A stretch of DNA of 62,500 nucleotides from Oceanobacillus sojae. GTDB taxonomy: Bacteria; Bacillota; Bacilli; Bacillales; Amphibacillaceae. Position numbers and translations under genes: made by a program. A model generated the notes under the pieces. It saw only the letters and a program-made list of their open reading frames with translations, made no database searches and was not told the DNA's origin. Where the stretch lies: positions 905,669 through 968,168 of the forward strand of contig NZ_LT727813.1 of assembly GCF_900162665.1 (NCBI RefSeq), written 5' to 3'. Below are positions 43,468 to 52,985 of this stretch, piece by piece; the first letter of the stretch is position 1, and every line of letters begins with the position of its first letter.

Positions 43468-43554
43468 CTAACATTAACGACCAGTAATAATGCAACTGTT
43501 TTTATAGATACTAACAGTTATTTAATAAAGATACTATTTTCAAAATACAGTGAA

Positions 43555-44217
43555 TCACTCATAAATTTCTTCCGTATCTGATTCAAATACAACCCCATCT
43601 GTTGTTTGCACAGTTAAGGGCTCTGTTATTTCATCTAAGCCAATATGAATATAGCCAGTTTTACCATTGCTTTCACCATCAACAATTTTCACAGTGACTT
43701 CCGTAGCTCCCCATTTAGACACCTTCTCCACTTCAACAGTTTTTCCCGCATACTCTTCACCTAACTTCAAAGAAACCTGCTTTCTTCCTTCAAGAATAGT
43801 AGAAACTTCGTAATAGCTGTCTTCCCCTTCTACAATATCTGTTTCTCCATCATCAATAACCCAGTAGTTATCCTCCAAATAAATACTTAACCCTATCACT
43901 GCAAAAAGTAATATAGGTAAAAGAATAAGAGTCCATGTATCTTTTCTGGTAAATGACCTCGCAAAATTCCGCTTAGTTAACAAAGGCATGAGGAGCGTCC
44001 CTGCAATACTCACAATCAGAAAGCCCACTCCCAAAACGCCTATACCCATCCCTTCAAAACCTCCAACTATAATCACACTATATGCAACGATAGCAAGACT
44101 GAAAAGAAAGGTGACAATGGGCGCTGTATAATATTTTCCGCTCTTTTTAGAAGCAATGAACGTAAACAGAAACACGATTATTCCAAAAAAGATTCCCATC
44201 AATAAAATATTACTCAT
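43555..44217 (-). CDS. Membrane protein of the sigma/anti-sigma operon
   Basis: A 220-residue protein with four hydrophobic helices in the first 120 residues and a C-terminal soluble part with repeated hydrophilic strands (LKLGEEYAGKTVEVEKVSKW). Its family is not recognised. It is the third gene of an ECF sigma/anti-sigma operon, 19 bases downstream of the anti-sigma gene, and may be a target or an accessory sensor. Confidence 0.6.
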   Translation of the reverse strand: MSNILLMGIFFGIIVFLFTFIASKKSGKYYTAPIVTFLFSLAIVAYSVIIVGGFEGMGIGVLGVGFLIVSIAGTLLMPLLTKRNFARSFTRKDTWTLILLPILLFAVIGLSIYLEDNYWVIDDGETDIVEGEDSYYEVSTILEGRKQVSLKLGEEYAGKTVEVEKVSKWGATEVTVKIVDGESNGKTGYIHIGLDEITEPLTVQTTDGVVFESDTEEIYE

Positions 44218-44235
44218 ATCGATCCCTCCAGTTCC

Positions 44236-44724
44236 TTAAATAAAGGATTGTAAAATATTTCCGAACAGGAAAATAATAATGATGTCAGCCGTTAAAGAAA
44301 TCCATAGCCATTTCTTATTAAAAAAAGTAAATGTGAATACGAGCAGAAAAACAGCAGCGGGAAAGTAAAAAAGTAAAATTCCACCTTGAAAAGCTGCTAT
44401 CATTTGATCAAGAGATTCCAAATCATGGAATCGGAAACTTGAATAAGAGATATAAAACAGAATAATGATCCTCACTGCAATCAATAACAGTTTTAACCCT
44501 GTATTAAACTGCACTAATTTCTTTAAAGGCTTTATTTCAACGTCTTCGTCATACGCATGTTCAGGAATTTCCTTATCCATATCAACCATTTCAGAATATA
44601 ACTTCTTACATTTATCACATTCTTCAATATGCTCCAATACAATTTGCTTCGTCTCTTCATCCAAGTCATCAATAATTGGGATTAGTTCCTGAGATAATAG
44701 GTGAATTTTTTCTTGGTCGTCCAT
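44236..44724 (-). CDS. Zinc-finger anti-sigma factor (zf-HC2)
   Basis: A 162-residue membrane protein. Residues 31-43 contain HIEECDKCKKLY, the HxxxCxxC of the anti-sigma zinc domain. After a linker follow three hydrophobic segments (about 75-155). The short extracytoplasmic parts are typical of multi-pass anti-sigmas. It starts four bases after the ECF sigma gene and presumably holds that sigma factor inactive until a signal arrives. Confidence 0.85.
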   Translation of the reverse strand: MDDQEKIHLLSQELIPIIDDLDEETKQIVLEHIEECDKCKKLYSEMVDMDKEIPEHAYDEDVEIKPLKKLVQFNTGLKLLLIAVRIIILFYISYSSFRFHDLESLDQMIAAFQGGILLFYFPAAVFLLVFTFTFFNKKWLWISLTADIIIIFLFGNILQSFI

Positions 44725-44728
44725 TTTA

Positions 44729-45220
44729 TCACCCCTTTTTTATCATTTGCTTCCGCATTCTGAAAACCTTTGACTTTAATGTAGAGATTGGTAAGTTGAG
44801 TAATTCGCTGATTTCCTGATAATTATATCCGTAATACTCTTTCGCAAGGATGATTGCTTTATCTGTATCGGATAACCTGCCAAGAGCAGATTCTAAACGG
44901 TCATGTATCATAAAATCCACCTCTGGCGTGTGATTGTCAATTAATAGGGATTCGATAACACGATCATTATGAAGCAATGCAGGCTTCTTCTTTTTGTAGT
45001 AATCCAGCAGTGTATTCTTTGCTCCTCTAGTCAACCAGCTTTTCATATAATCTACCTTATAGACACTGGTTGGGTTTATCAGTATTTTTGAAAAAAGTTC
45101 CTGAATAATATCATCTGCGATTTCATCACTTTTTGTCAGACCTATTAAAAAGTTTTTTAAATAAGCATAATGCTCATTATAAATTTCCTCTATCATCTCT
45201 AATGGATTGATTTTTGACAT
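44729..45220 (-). CDS. ECF-type sigma factor
   Basis: A 163-residue sigma-70-family factor. Region 2 is visible as EIADDIIQELFSKILINPTS through VDYMKSWLTRGAKNTLLDYY, region 4 as LGRLSDTDKAIILAKEYYGY then NYQEISELLNLPISTLKSKV. The ATG at 45220 has GGAGAGG upstream; the frame extends seven codons beyond. A promoter with AAC-N16-CGTC spacing lies 37 bases upstream, the type recognised by ECF factors, so it probably transcribes its own operon. Confidence 0.88.
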   Translation of the reverse strand: MSKINPLEMIEEIYNEHYAYLKNFLIGLTKSDEIADDIIQELFSKILINPTSVYKVDYMKSWLTRGAKNTLLDYYKKKKPALLHNDRVIESLLIDNHTPEVDFMIHDRLESALGRLSDTDKAIILAKEYYGYNYQEISELLNLPISTLKSKVFRMRKQMIKKG

Positions 45221-45256
45221 AAGTAAGCCTCTCCATATCATCTCCTGTATAAATGA

Positions 45257-45282
45257 GACGAATCACTTAAAATAAAGTTGCA
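45257..45282 (-). promoter_or_regulatory. ECF-type autoregulatory promoter
   Basis: On the minus strand TGCAAC (45277-45282) and CGTC (45257-45260) flank a 16-bp spacer, matching the AAC...CGT pattern of Bacillus ECF promoters, immediately upstream of the sigma gene. Confidence 0.7.
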
Positions 45283-45338
45283 TTTATTTTTTATTTTTCA
45301 AATGAAACTGGAATTAAATTATTCTTTTCTATAAAAAT

Positions 45339-45371
45339 ACCCTTTGGACTCATCCTATCCAAAGGGTTAAA
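45339..45371 (-). terminator. Terminator of the methionine-synthase-like gene
   Basis: ACCCTTTGGA and TCCAAAGGGT form a perfect stem, with TATTTTTATAG downstream on the minus strand, about 80 bases past the stop at 45448. Confidence 0.75.
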
Positions 45372-45447
45372 AGGGTGCAACTTTATTTTAATTTTAAAGA
45401 GGTAACCTGCAAACAATAACTATAAGGACAACGTGTTAAGCTTGCGT

Positions 45448-46590
45448 TCATTTATCAACAGAAGCTCTATCCCATACATTCTCCGCTATTTGAATAATAT
45501 GCTTCACCTTATTCCACTGCTCTTCTTCTGTTAAAACATTTCCTTCCTCTGTGCTGGCAAAGCCACATTGCGGACTTACTGCTATATTTTCTAAAGGAAT
45601 GTATTGGTTGGCTTCTTTAATTCTTCTATTAATTACATCCTCATCCTCCAGCTCTGGAAACTTAGATGTAAACACGCCAAGCACTACTTCTACATCACGG
45701 CGTTGAATATTCTCCAATGGTTTAAAATCACCACTCCGCTCATTGTCATACTCCAGGAAGAAAGCATCGTAATTTAACTTATCAAAGGATGGTGCAACAT
45801 AATCATAACCGCCGTCAGCATGGATATGTTTTGACTTAAAATTGCCCCGGCACATATGAACAGATACAAGTAAATCAGCTGGTTTATCCTCTAATGCATA
45901 ATTGGTTGCATCAATAATAAGCTGAAGTACTTCATCTTTTGATAAATCAGTAATTCCTGTCATTAAAGATACAAAGTTCTCATCAGCAAAAGTAGTCAAT
46001 GTTGTTTCATCGAATTGAATGTACCTGCAGCCAGCATTATATAGTTGCCGAATAACCTCACGATATGCTTTCCCCAAGTCACGGAATAATGCATGTGCGT
46101 CAGCATATACTTTCTTTTCATTTTCTGTTACATTTCGGTAGAAAATAACACCTGGAGCTGGAATAGTGACTTTAGCAACTTGTGTCCCATCACCATATTT
46201 CTTCACTAGGTCATTAAGATATAAGAAATCATTAATAAGGGCATTATTTTCATCAAATTCAATTTTATCCTTAATTTCATAGCTCACTCTGCGAACTTCA
46301 ACACCATCAGCAAACTGTAAGCCTCGATCTATTTCTACTTTTTCTATTCCTTTTAAACTGACAAAGAAATCCAGATGCCAAAAGCTTCGTCTAAAATCTC
46401 CATCTGTAATTGCTTTTAACCCGACATCAATCTGCTTCTTAACAAGCTTCTCAATTTCCTGATCCTCTACTTCTCTTAACGCCGCTTGATCAATTTCTCC
46501 GTTTGCATAGCTTGCTCTCGCCTGTTTAATAACTTCGGTTCTTAGAAAACTTCCAACATGATCTGCCTTTAAAGGTAACTTGCTTGTCAT
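45448..46590 (-). CDS. YxjG/YxjH-type cobalamin-independent methionine synthase family protein
   Basis: A 380-residue protein matching the MetE C-terminal (catalytic) domain family: ADHVGSFLR at residue 9, ITDGDFRRSFWHLDFF, RYIQFDE and the zinc-site region VHMCRGNFKS near 240 and SPQCGFAS near 340. His, Cys and Cys fit the zinc set of MetE. It lacks the N-terminal MetE domain and probably transfers methyl groups to homocysteine from a small donor. No SAM riboswitch is seen upstream. The ATG at 46590 follows GGAGGAG. Confidence 0.85.
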   Translation of the reverse strand: MTSKLPLKADHVGSFLRTEVIKQARASYANGEIDQAALREVEDQEIEKLVKKQIDVGLKAITDGDFRRSFWHLDFFVSLKGIEKVEIDRGLQFADGVEVRRVSYEIKDKIEFDENNALINDFLYLNDLVKKYGDGTQVAKVTIPAPGVIFYRNVTENEKKVYADAHALFRDLGKAYREVIRQLYNAGCRYIQFDETTLTTFADENFVSLMTGITDLSKDEVLQLIIDATNYALEDKPADLLVSVHMCRGNFKSKHIHADGGYDYVAPSFDKLNYDAFFLEYDNERSGDFKPLENIQRRDVEVVLGVFTSKFPELEDEDVINRRIKEANQYIPLENIAVSPQCGFASTEEGNVLTEEEQWNKVKHIIQIAENVWDRASVDK

Positions 46591-46673
46591 AAGTATATAC
46601 ACTCCTCCAAGTTTGTTTTCTTAATTACAAGTAAGTATACGTGGTTACTTCGATATATACTAACACTTAAAAA

Positions 46674-46712
46674 CTATCAGTTATCATAGCTTGAAGCTAT
46701 GATAACTGATAG
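46674..46712. terminator. 39-base near-perfect palindrome, bidirectional terminator
   Basis: CTATCAGTTATCATAGCTT and its exact complement flank a single G, giving a 19-bp stem. T-runs follow on both strands. It lies between the DUF2200 gene and the methionine-synthase-like gene on the minus strand. Confidence 0.75.
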
Positions 46713-46735
46713 TTTTTTCACTCATAATAAAAGAC

Positions 46736-46761
46736 ACTGACTCTTATATTTGAATCAGTGC
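46736..46761 (-). terminator. Terminator of the DUF2200 gene
   Basis: CACTGATTC/GAGTCAGTG stem (one G-U pair) with an eight-base loop and TCTTTTATT on the minus strand, 18 bases past the stop at 46779. Confidence 0.7.
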
Positions 46762-46778
46762 CTCTCTGTTATTAACCA

Positions 46779-47129
46779 TTATTTCCTTAATATCTTCTCC
46801 ATTGACTTCCCCTTCGCCAACTCATCAATCAGCTTATCCAAATAACGAATCTCCCGCATCAACGGGTCTTCAATATCTTCTACCCGCACTCCACAGATCA
46901 CGCCTTTAATCTGAGAGCGGGATTCATTCATCTCTGGAGCTTCGGCAAAAAATGACTCGAAGGTAACCTCATTTTTGATTTGTGCTTCGATTCCTTCCTG
47001 GCTATAGCCTGTCAGCCAAATGATAATTTCATCGACTTCTGCCTTTGTACGCCCTTTCCTCTCTGCTTTGTTCACATAATGAGGATAAACACTTGCAAAA
47101 GTCATTGTATATATACGATGTTTAGCCAT
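46779..47129 (-). CDS. DUF2200 domain-containing protein
   Basis: A 116-residue soluble protein. [20 protein letters not shown] at its start, the tryptophan pattern IIIWLTGY and [20 protein letters not shown] near 72 are the DUF2200 signatures; it keeps the full family length. Function unknown. It lies 15 bases downstream of a dus gene and may be cotranscribed. Confidence 0.85.
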   Translation of the reverse strand: MAKHRIYTMTFASVYPHYVNKAERKGRTKAEVDEIIIWLTGYSQEGIEAQIKNEVTFESFFAEAPEMNESRSQIKGVICGVRVEDIEDPLMREIRYLDKLIDELAKGKSMEKILRK

Positions 47130-47144
47130 AGCACTGCCTCCCTT

Positions 47145-48128
47145 TTATTGTTCAGTTACTGTATCTTCTGCTTCCAAATGAAACGTATCAAGCAATTCAC
47201 GAACTTCATCCGTTGTTTCTGTACTCATTAATTGATGTCTTAATTCGCTTGCTCCCCGGAACCCGCGGACATAGATTTTAAAGAACCGGCGTAATGGCTT
47301 GAACGCCCGGGGCTCCAGCTCTGAATATTTATCATGCAGATCCAGCTGTAGCCTTAATAAACCCAGCAACTCCTCACTGCTATGCTCCCGCGGCTCTTTT
47401 TCAAATGCAAATGGATTTTTAAAAATACCGCGTCCAATCATCACACCATCTATACCAAACTCTTCTACAAGCTTCAGTCCTGTTTCCCGATCCGGAATAT
47501 CTCCATTGATCGTTAACATCGTATCAGGAGCAATCTCATCACGAAGCTTCTTAATCTCTCCGATTAGTTCCCAATGGGCATCGACTTTACTCATTTCTCT
47601 TCTTGTACGCAAATGAATGGAAAGATTCGCGATGTCCTGCTTAAATACATGCTTTAGCCATTCGCGCCATTCATCTATATTCGAATAACCCAGCCTTGTC
47701 TTAACACTGACAGGAATTCCGCCGGCTTTTGCGGCCTGGATAATTTCTGCTGCTACTTCCGGACGAAGGATCAGCCCGCTCCCTTTTCCTTTGGAAGCAA
47801 CATTAGGTACGGGACATCCCATATTAAGATCTATGCCTTTATATCCCATTTCCGCCATGCCGATACTCATTTCCCGAAAATTATCGGGTTTGTCTCCCCA
47901 AATATGGGCTACCATCGGCTGTTCATCCTCTGTAAAGGTCAAACGTCCCCGCACACTATAAATTCCCTCTGGGTGACAATAACTCTCCGTATTCGTAAAC
48001 TCTGTAAAAAACACATCCGGGCGGCCGGCTTCAGCGACAACATGACGGAAAACAACATCTGTTACATCTTCCATCGGTGCCAATATAAAAAACGGTCGTG
48101 GTAAATCACGCCAAAAATTATTTGCCAT
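47145..48128 (-). CDS. dus: tRNA-dihydrouridine synthase
   Basis: A 327-residue flavin enzyme that reduces uridine to dihydrouridine in t[22 protein letters not shown] at residue 17, the catalytic-Cys motif [20 protein letters not shown] near 96, VKTRLGYS near 140 and the FMN loop [13 protein letters not shown] near 232 are all present. Several Dus paralogues exist in Bacilli; which uridine it modifies is unknown. Confidence 0.9.
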   Translation of the reverse strand: MANNFWRDLPRPFFILAPMEDVTDVVFRHVVAEAGRPDVFFTEFTNTESYCHPEGIYSVRGRLTFTEDEQPMVAHIWGDKPDNFREMSIGMAEMGYKGIDLNMGCPVPNVASKGKGSGLILRPEVAAEIIQAAKAGGIPVSVKTRLGYSNIDEWREWLKHVFKQDIANLSIHLRTRREMSKVDAHWELIGEIKKLRDEIAPDTMLTINGDIPDRETGLKLVEEFGIDGVMIGRGIFKNPFAFEKEPREHSSEELLGLLRLQLDLHDKYSELEPRAFKPLRRFFKIYVRGFRGASELRHQLMSTETTDEVRELLDTFHLEAEDTVTEQ

Positions 48129-48302
48129 TTCTTAATTCCAATCCTCTCATTTATGGTTGGATAATAAATTACACACTTATCCAATATATATAGTAAAGCA
48201 GTAATAGACGCTGCTTCTTTTTTAATTTGTCCATGATAATATTATCACAAGAGGGTTGGTGTGTACAAAAAGACAGAATTACGATGTGCACGCATTCAAT
48301 CA

Positions 48303-48337
48303 AAAAAAGAGCTTTGGCATTTTAAAGCCAATCTTTT
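48303..48337 (-). terminator. Terminator of the VOC gene ending at 48381
   Basis: ATTGGC/GCCAA core stem with flanking pairs (AAAGA/TCTTT) and a TTTTTTTG tail on the minus strand. Confidence 0.65.
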
Positions 48338-48380
48338 TGCATACTCTTTTCTATGCATTCTCGTTAAATCATTACTATTT

Positions 48381-48794
48381 TCATTCTAAATAGTTCTCCT
48401 TGAACTGCGGACTAAGCTCACTCCACACATCAAATTTATTACCATCTAAATCCCCAAAAACAAAATTCCTTCCCGTATGTCCTCTGTTTTCAATCTCTCC
48501 AATTCTAACCTCACTGGCCGCCAAATCTTCATGCAATGCTTGCAACGATTCTAGTCCATCTACTTCAAATGTTAAGGAAAAACGTTCCTCACCATGAATA
48601 TCAATAAAATTTGAGGTTTGACCTTTGTCTGATTTCACCAGAAAAAAACTTTGGTTTGCCAGGTTTAATATAGCTTTATCCTCATCTTTATAAGATACAT
48701 CTGCGCCTAATTTATTAACATACCATTCAGATGATTGCTCTATATTTGTTACCGGAATATAAGTAGTTCCAACCCTTAATAATTTTTCACTCAT
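48381..48794 (-). CDS. VOC-family protein
   Basis: A 137-residue glyoxalase-fold protein. LLRVGTTYIPVTNIEQSSEW at the N-terminus and RFSLTFEVDGLESLQALHED near residue 70 mark the two modules; FVFGDLDGNKFDVWSEL ends the second. Substrate unknown. Its stop is followed by a terminator. It is a single gene. Confidence 0.8.
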   Translation of the reverse strand: MSEKLLRVGTTYIPVTNIEQSSEWYVNKLGADVSYKDEDKAILNLANQSFFLVKSDKGQTSNFIDIHGEERFSLTFEVDGLESLQALHEDLAASEVRIGEIENRGHTGRNFVFGDLDGNKFDVWSELSPQFKENYLE

Positions 48795-48881
48795 TTAAAA
48801 TCCCCTTTTCATTTTTGATATTTATTTCATTTACTTTTTTGATATCAAATAAGGCATTAACACCGGATAGTCGGCGAATAG

Positions 48882-49346
48882 TTATCTTTTTAAAAGTAAT
48901 TGCTTCATACTTTTTATAATACCCATGTGCAGATTTTCGTGATTCATATGAAAAATAAACAGCTCACCTAATGTTTCCATGCCCAGGAAAGGCTCTTTAA
49001 GTGGATCGCTTAGGTGCCCTTTACATGCCTGTTCAATAACAGCCGGCTGATTTTCCAACTGCATTATTATCTCCTTCATTGACGGAGGCTGTTTTGTCCA
49101 ATGCACTGGTTTGCTGCCTCTTGGAAACAGCAAATGATAAGACAGAGGGAGCTGTCTCTCCTTATTAACTCCTGGAAACATTGTATTATCCCATCCTGCT
49201 AAAATATGACCGGCATTCCATCGAATACTATTATTATGCCCCTCTGGTACCTGATCAGCTAATTCTTCAGGAATGGTAAGAAGAAACTCCACAGTCCAGT
49301 CACGCCATAATTTCATTTGCTGAAATAATTGTTCTTCCTTCATCAT
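48882..49346 (-). CDS. DinB-superfamily protein
   Basis: A 154-residue four-helix-bundle protein. HNNSIRWNAGHILAGWDNTM near residue 37 and FIFHMNHENLHMGIIKSMKQ at the end supply the His ligands of the DinB/YfiT fold (helix patterns IRWNxGH and HxxxH). Members are metal-dependent thiol transferases such as bacillithiol S-transferases; activity here is open. It is followed on the same strand by a second DinB-like protein gene upstream. Confidence 0.75.
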   Translation of the reverse strand: MMKEEQLFQQMKLWRDWTVEFLLTIPEELADQVPEGHNNSIRWNAGHILAGWDNTMFPGVNKERQLPLSYHLLFPRGSKPVHWTKQPPSMKEIIMQLENQPAVIEQACKGHLSDPLKEPFLGMETLGELFIFHMNHENLHMGIIKSMKQLLLKR

Positions 49347-49412
49347 ATTTTCTCTCCTCTCAAACTCCTATAATTCTTGATAAAGATTCATGCTGGTTAA
49401 TATAAAGAAATC

Positions 49413-49892
49413 CTACTCCTCAAATAATCCTCTTCTAATCAAATTAGCAGTTACTGGCGCTCTTCCCAGCTCTCGTGACCATACAGACAGCTGGCCGATA
49501 TGATGTATTTCATGCGCAATGACATGACGCATAATTTCTCCATACTTAAAATGAACTGTTTTCCCGCTGGAATCCGTTTCTGAAAGTATTTGATGCTCCA
49601 TTTCGCTGGTCCAGGAAGTAACAAAAGGTTCAACCTCCTGATGACACATCCTTGAAAATTCCTTGACTTTTGCCAGACTTGCATAAGATTCAAACGGTGG
49701 CTCCTCAGGACAGGGCTCACCTTTTAATTCTAAAATCCAGCTGTATTCCACGTCTATAATATGAAACAACGTGTAGAGGATACTTTTCACTCCCCCCACC
49801 CGCTCCTTTAATAATTCTTCTTCGGAAACATTCTCACACCACTTAAACCAATCGTCACGAACCTGCCAGTTATATTGAAATAGTTTTAACAC
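49413..49892 (-). CDS. DinB-superfamily protein
   Basis: A 159-residue protein with the DinB pattern: FQYNWQVRDDWFKWCENVSE near the start, SILYTLFHIIDVEYSWILEL near 40 and the C-terminal MRHVIAHEIHHIGQLSVWSR with the metal-binding HxxHH. The GTG at 49892 has GGAGG eight bases upstream, within a longer open frame (to 49964) that lacks a site. Together with the next DinB-like gene it may act in thiol-dependent detoxification. Confidence 0.78.
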   Translation of the reverse strand: MLKLFQYNWQVRDDWFKWCENVSEEELLKERVGGVKSILYTLFHIIDVEYSWILELKGEPCPEEPPFESYASLAKVKEFSRMCHQEVEPFVTSWTSEMEHQILSETDSSGKTVHFKYGEIMRHVIAHEIHHIGQLSVWSRELGRAPVTANLIRRGLFEE

Positions 49893-49981
49893 GATAAAGT
49901 CCTCCATCTCAGAATCATTTTGTATTATAATATTTGCTTTAAAACCTGAATTTTCATTAACCAATCACACGATATAGTTTA

Positions 49982-51775
49982 TCAGGAAACAAGGCTCATA
50001 AACTCCTCAACATCCTTCACACATAACTTTATCCCATTTTCCCAAAAATCCTTTGAAGTAATATCCTCTCCCAAATGCTTCATCACTAAATCTTCTATAG
50101 ACATACTTCCTGAATCCCGAAGCAATGCGATATAATCCTTTTCAAATGACTTTCCTTTTTCTTTCGATTTTGCATAAAGGCTGAGTGCGAAAAAATATCC
50201 AAACGTATATGGGAAATTATAAAACGGTGATGTTGTAATATAGTAATGCGGTGTCCATATCCAGGAACGCAAAGAAGGATTGTCAAATGACCCGTCATAA
50301 GCCACATCAAAGGCTTCCTGCATTAGTTCATTTAAACGTTCAGCCGAAAGCCTTCCGTTTTTGCGTTCTTCATAAAAATTCTTTTCAAACAGGAAGCGGG
50401 AATGAATATTCATAAAATTCATCACGCTTCGTTTTAATTTTTCATCAAGCAAAAACAATTTTTCTTCCTTCGACTCTGCTTTTTCTAATACTGCGTCTAA
50501 TAGGGTTTGTTCTGCAAAAAAGGAAGCTGTTTCTGCGATACTTAACGGATATTGTCTATTAATTCCATCCACTGTTTTCATGGCATCATTATGAAAGGCA
50601 TGACCCAATTCATGTGCCAAAGTTAATACATTTGTGATCCCTTCTTCATATGTCATAAAAACCCTTGACTCGCCGGTAAGAGGAAAGTTCGCACAAAAAC
50701 CTGCAGTCGATTTATTTGTACGGTTTTCAGCCTCTACCCAGCCTTTATCAAATGCTTGCCGGGCAAAGTCTCCCAGTTCATTTCCAAAGCGGCTGAAGCT
50801 TTCCAAAATAAAATCCACTGCTTCCTCATAGCTCAGCTTCTGCTTGCTCTCACCAATCGGTGCCCAAAAGTTATATGATTGCATTTTTGTATCGCCATAC
50901 ATTTTTGCTTTTCCCTTTAAATAATTGGTAAATGGCTTTTTATATTTATCTATAACAGACCACATCGCATTTAATGTTTGCACTTTCAGATGATTTTCTA
51001 TTAAAGGCTCTGTTAATATATGAGGAAGCTTCCTGCTTTTATACACCTGCAACCGGAAACCTGCTATGTTATTTAATATCTGTGCAAACAGCTCTTCTTT
51101 TTCCTGTAAAGCTTCCTCTAAAGCAATATGGGCTGCTTTACGAATGTCTTCATTAGAATGAGATCGTAAATTAAAGGTTTGACCGACAGATAGCTCCTTG
51201 GATTCTTCTCCGAATGGTACATTAATCTTTATTCTTCCTATTAGAGAATTGTAAAACTGCCGCCATGCATGGTAGCCATCCATCATCAAGTCTGAAATCA
51301 GCATTTCTTCCTTCTCGGAAAGTAACATTTTTGCTTTTTCCCGCCAGACTATCAGTACAAATCTACATTCCGCCAAAGCTTTTGTTTCTATTATTTCTGT
51401 CCAATTATCTTCATCAGTTTCTAAAATAATATGTTGGAATTTTTTGATTACTGATTCAAAACGGGCGTTCATCACAGAAATAACCTCTCTAAGAACTACA
51501 GCACCCTGATCTTTTGTGTTTTGCGCGGTAAGACATGTTATAAAAGAATTGGCTTGAGATAACTTTTCTTGGATATCTCCTATGTTCTTTATGACAGATT
51601 CAAGCCTCAATGATTCATTTATCTCTATAAGATTGCCAAAGAGATTTAATTTTTCTTCGAGTCCATTAATTTCCAATTCTAATTGTTTTACGTAGCTATC
51701 AAATGATGGTGACTCGCTTCCGCCTGGAAATAAATTATCCAGATTCCACACTTGTTCATATTTTGTTCCAGTCAT
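49982..51775 (-). CDS. pepF: Oligoendopeptidase F (M3B metallopeptidase)
   Basis: A 597-residue cytoplasmic zinc peptidase. The HExxH motif TLAHELGHAFHNDAM lies near residue 390 and the downstream Glu ligand in YPLSIAETASFFAEQ follows about 25 residues later, as in PepF. The closing part SPFYNFPYTFGYFFALSLYA is typical of the family. It hydrolyses oligopeptides. GGGAGGAT precedes the ATG. It is a single gene. Confidence 0.92.
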   Translation of the reverse strand: MTGTKYEQVWNLDNLFPGGSESPSFDSYVKQLELEINGLEEKLNLFGNLIEINESLRLESVIKNIGDIQEKLSQANSFITCLTAQNTKDQGAVVLREVISVMNARFESVIKKFQHIILETDEDNWTEIIETKALAECRFVLIVWREKAKMLLSEKEEMLISDLMMDGYHAWRQFYNSLIGRIKINVPFGEESKELSVGQTFNLRSHSNEDIRKAAHIALEEALQEKEELFAQILNNIAGFRLQVYKSRKLPHILTEPLIENHLKVQTLNAMWSVIDKYKKPFTNYLKGKAKMYGDTKMQSYNFWAPIGESKQKLSYEEAVDFILESFSRFGNELGDFARQAFDKGWVEAENRTNKSTAGFCANFPLTGESRVFMTYEEGITNVLTLAHELGHAFHNDAMKTVDGINRQYPLSIAETASFFAEQTLLDAVLEKAESKEEKLFLLDEKLKRSVMNFMNIHSRFLFEKNFYEERKNGRLSAERLNELMQEAFDVAYDGSFDNPSLRSWIWTPHYYITTSPFYNFPYTFGYFFALSLYAKSKEKGKSFEKDYIALLRDSGSMSIEDLVMKHLGEDITSKDFWENGIKLCVKDVEEFMSLVS

Positions 51776-52097
51776 TTTTATCCTCCCGTTATTTTACATT
51801 TAACAAGAACATATATTCCTATATTAACATATTGAAGATCACTTTGTATTGAGGAATTAGTAATTGCAAAATTTTTTTTATTCCTATCTCCCAGTCCTGT
51901 TGTTATGCCTGATTCTATTGTTCTGCGGTGATTTGACTTTAATGGAGTGTGCAAAGTATTTCCTCTAAACCACTTTCCCATGACTTTAATAACAAATTTA
52001 TGAGGAAGTATATCGCGTTTGAAGTCTGTCTATTTACATCCTGTTCCCCTCGTATTAAGATAGTAAAAGTGTCTAATCATTAATAACTGGAGGTACG

Positions 52098-52109
52098 ATG
52101 ACTTCATGA
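52098..52109 (+). CDS. Three-codon upstream frame overlapping the transporter start
   Basis: ATG ACT TCA TGA lies directly after GGAGGTACG, the ribosome binding site. Its stop shares the ATGA with the start of the EamA gene. It may be a minimal frame for translational coupling, or an accident of spacing. Confidence 0.3.
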   Translation: MTS

Positions 52110-52981
52110 GTGACAGAAACAAAGGAATATTGCTGTTATTATTCTCGGCAGCAGGATTTGCGTTAATGGCTATGTTTGTAAAGCTCTCTGGGGATATACC
52201 TACCGTACAGAAATCCTTATTTCGCAATGGCGTATCAATGATTATTGCATTAGGGTTTGTGATATATCATAAAGAACGGCTTTTTGGTAAAAAGGAAAAT
52301 CAAAAATATTTGATGCTTCGTTCTGCATTGGGAATGACAGGCGTATTACTGAATTTCTATGCAATTGACCATCTTGTTCTTTCTGACGCAGATATGTTGA
52401 ATAAAATGAGTCCATTTATCACTATCATTTTGGCTGCGATTTTCTTAAAAGAATATGTGATGCGTTTCCAGGTAGTTGCAGTTATTATCGCGTTTCTCGG
52501 AACGTTATTTATTATTAAACCAGTCTTCAGCCTTGATACAGTTCCATATGCAGCCGGGATTTTATCTGCTGTTTTCGCAGGTGGAGCTTACACTGTTTTA
52601 CGTGTGCTAGGAAATAAAGAACAATTTTATACAGTTGTGTTTTACTTCTCTGCATTTTCAACAGTTATTTTATTACCATTTGTCATCTTCTTTTACGAAC
52701 CGATGACAGCACAGCAATGGATTTATCTGCTCGCTGCGGGAATGTCGGCAACGATTGGTCAGTTTGGTATTACTATTGCCTATAAATTTGCACCTGCCAA
52801 AGAAATATCCATCTTTTTCTATTCTACCGTTGTGTATTCTGGTATTATTAGTATTCTGTTATTTGGACAAATCCCTGATTTTTGGAGTATCCTAGGATAT
52901 CTGGCTATATTCGGTGCATCATTTTATATGTTCTTGAGAAACAATCGAGATTTGAAAGAAGTCGAGAATATAAAGCGATAG
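52106..52981 (+). CDS. EamA/DMT-family permease
   Basis: A 291-residue protein with ten hydrophobic helices in two EamA repeats; the first begins GILLLLFSAAGFALMAMFVK, the second GILSAVFAGGAYTVLRVLGN. Substrate unknown. The GGAGG is 12 bases from the ATG, longer than usual, and a mini-frame fills the gap. The 330 bases upstream contain no recognisable gene. Confidence 0.85.
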   Translation: MSDRNKGILLLLFSAAGFALMAMFVKLSGDIPTVQKSLFRNGVSMIIALGFVIYHKERLFGKKENQKYLMLRSALGMTGVLLNFYAIDHLVLSDADMLNKMSPFITIILAAIFLKEYVMRFQVVAVIIAFLGTLFIIKPVFSLDTVPYAAGILSAVFAGGAYTVLRVLGNKEQFYTVVFYFSAFSTVILLPFVIFFYEPMTAQQWIYLLAAGMSATIGQFGITIAYKFAPAKEISIFFYSTVVYSGIISILLFGQIPDFWSILGYLAIFGASFYMFLRNNRDLKEVENIKR

Positions 52982-52985
52982 TCAG

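Noticed and set aside
45376..45391. Second ECF promoter on the plus strand
   Set aside because: TGCAAC is present but CGTC is missing at the 16-bp distance, and no gene on the plus strand follows.
51778..51981. 67-codon minus-strand frame between pepF and the EamA gene
   Set aside because: No ribosome binding site before its ATG, no recognisable family, and its end overlaps the pepF ribosome binding site; it probably reads non-coding DNA.
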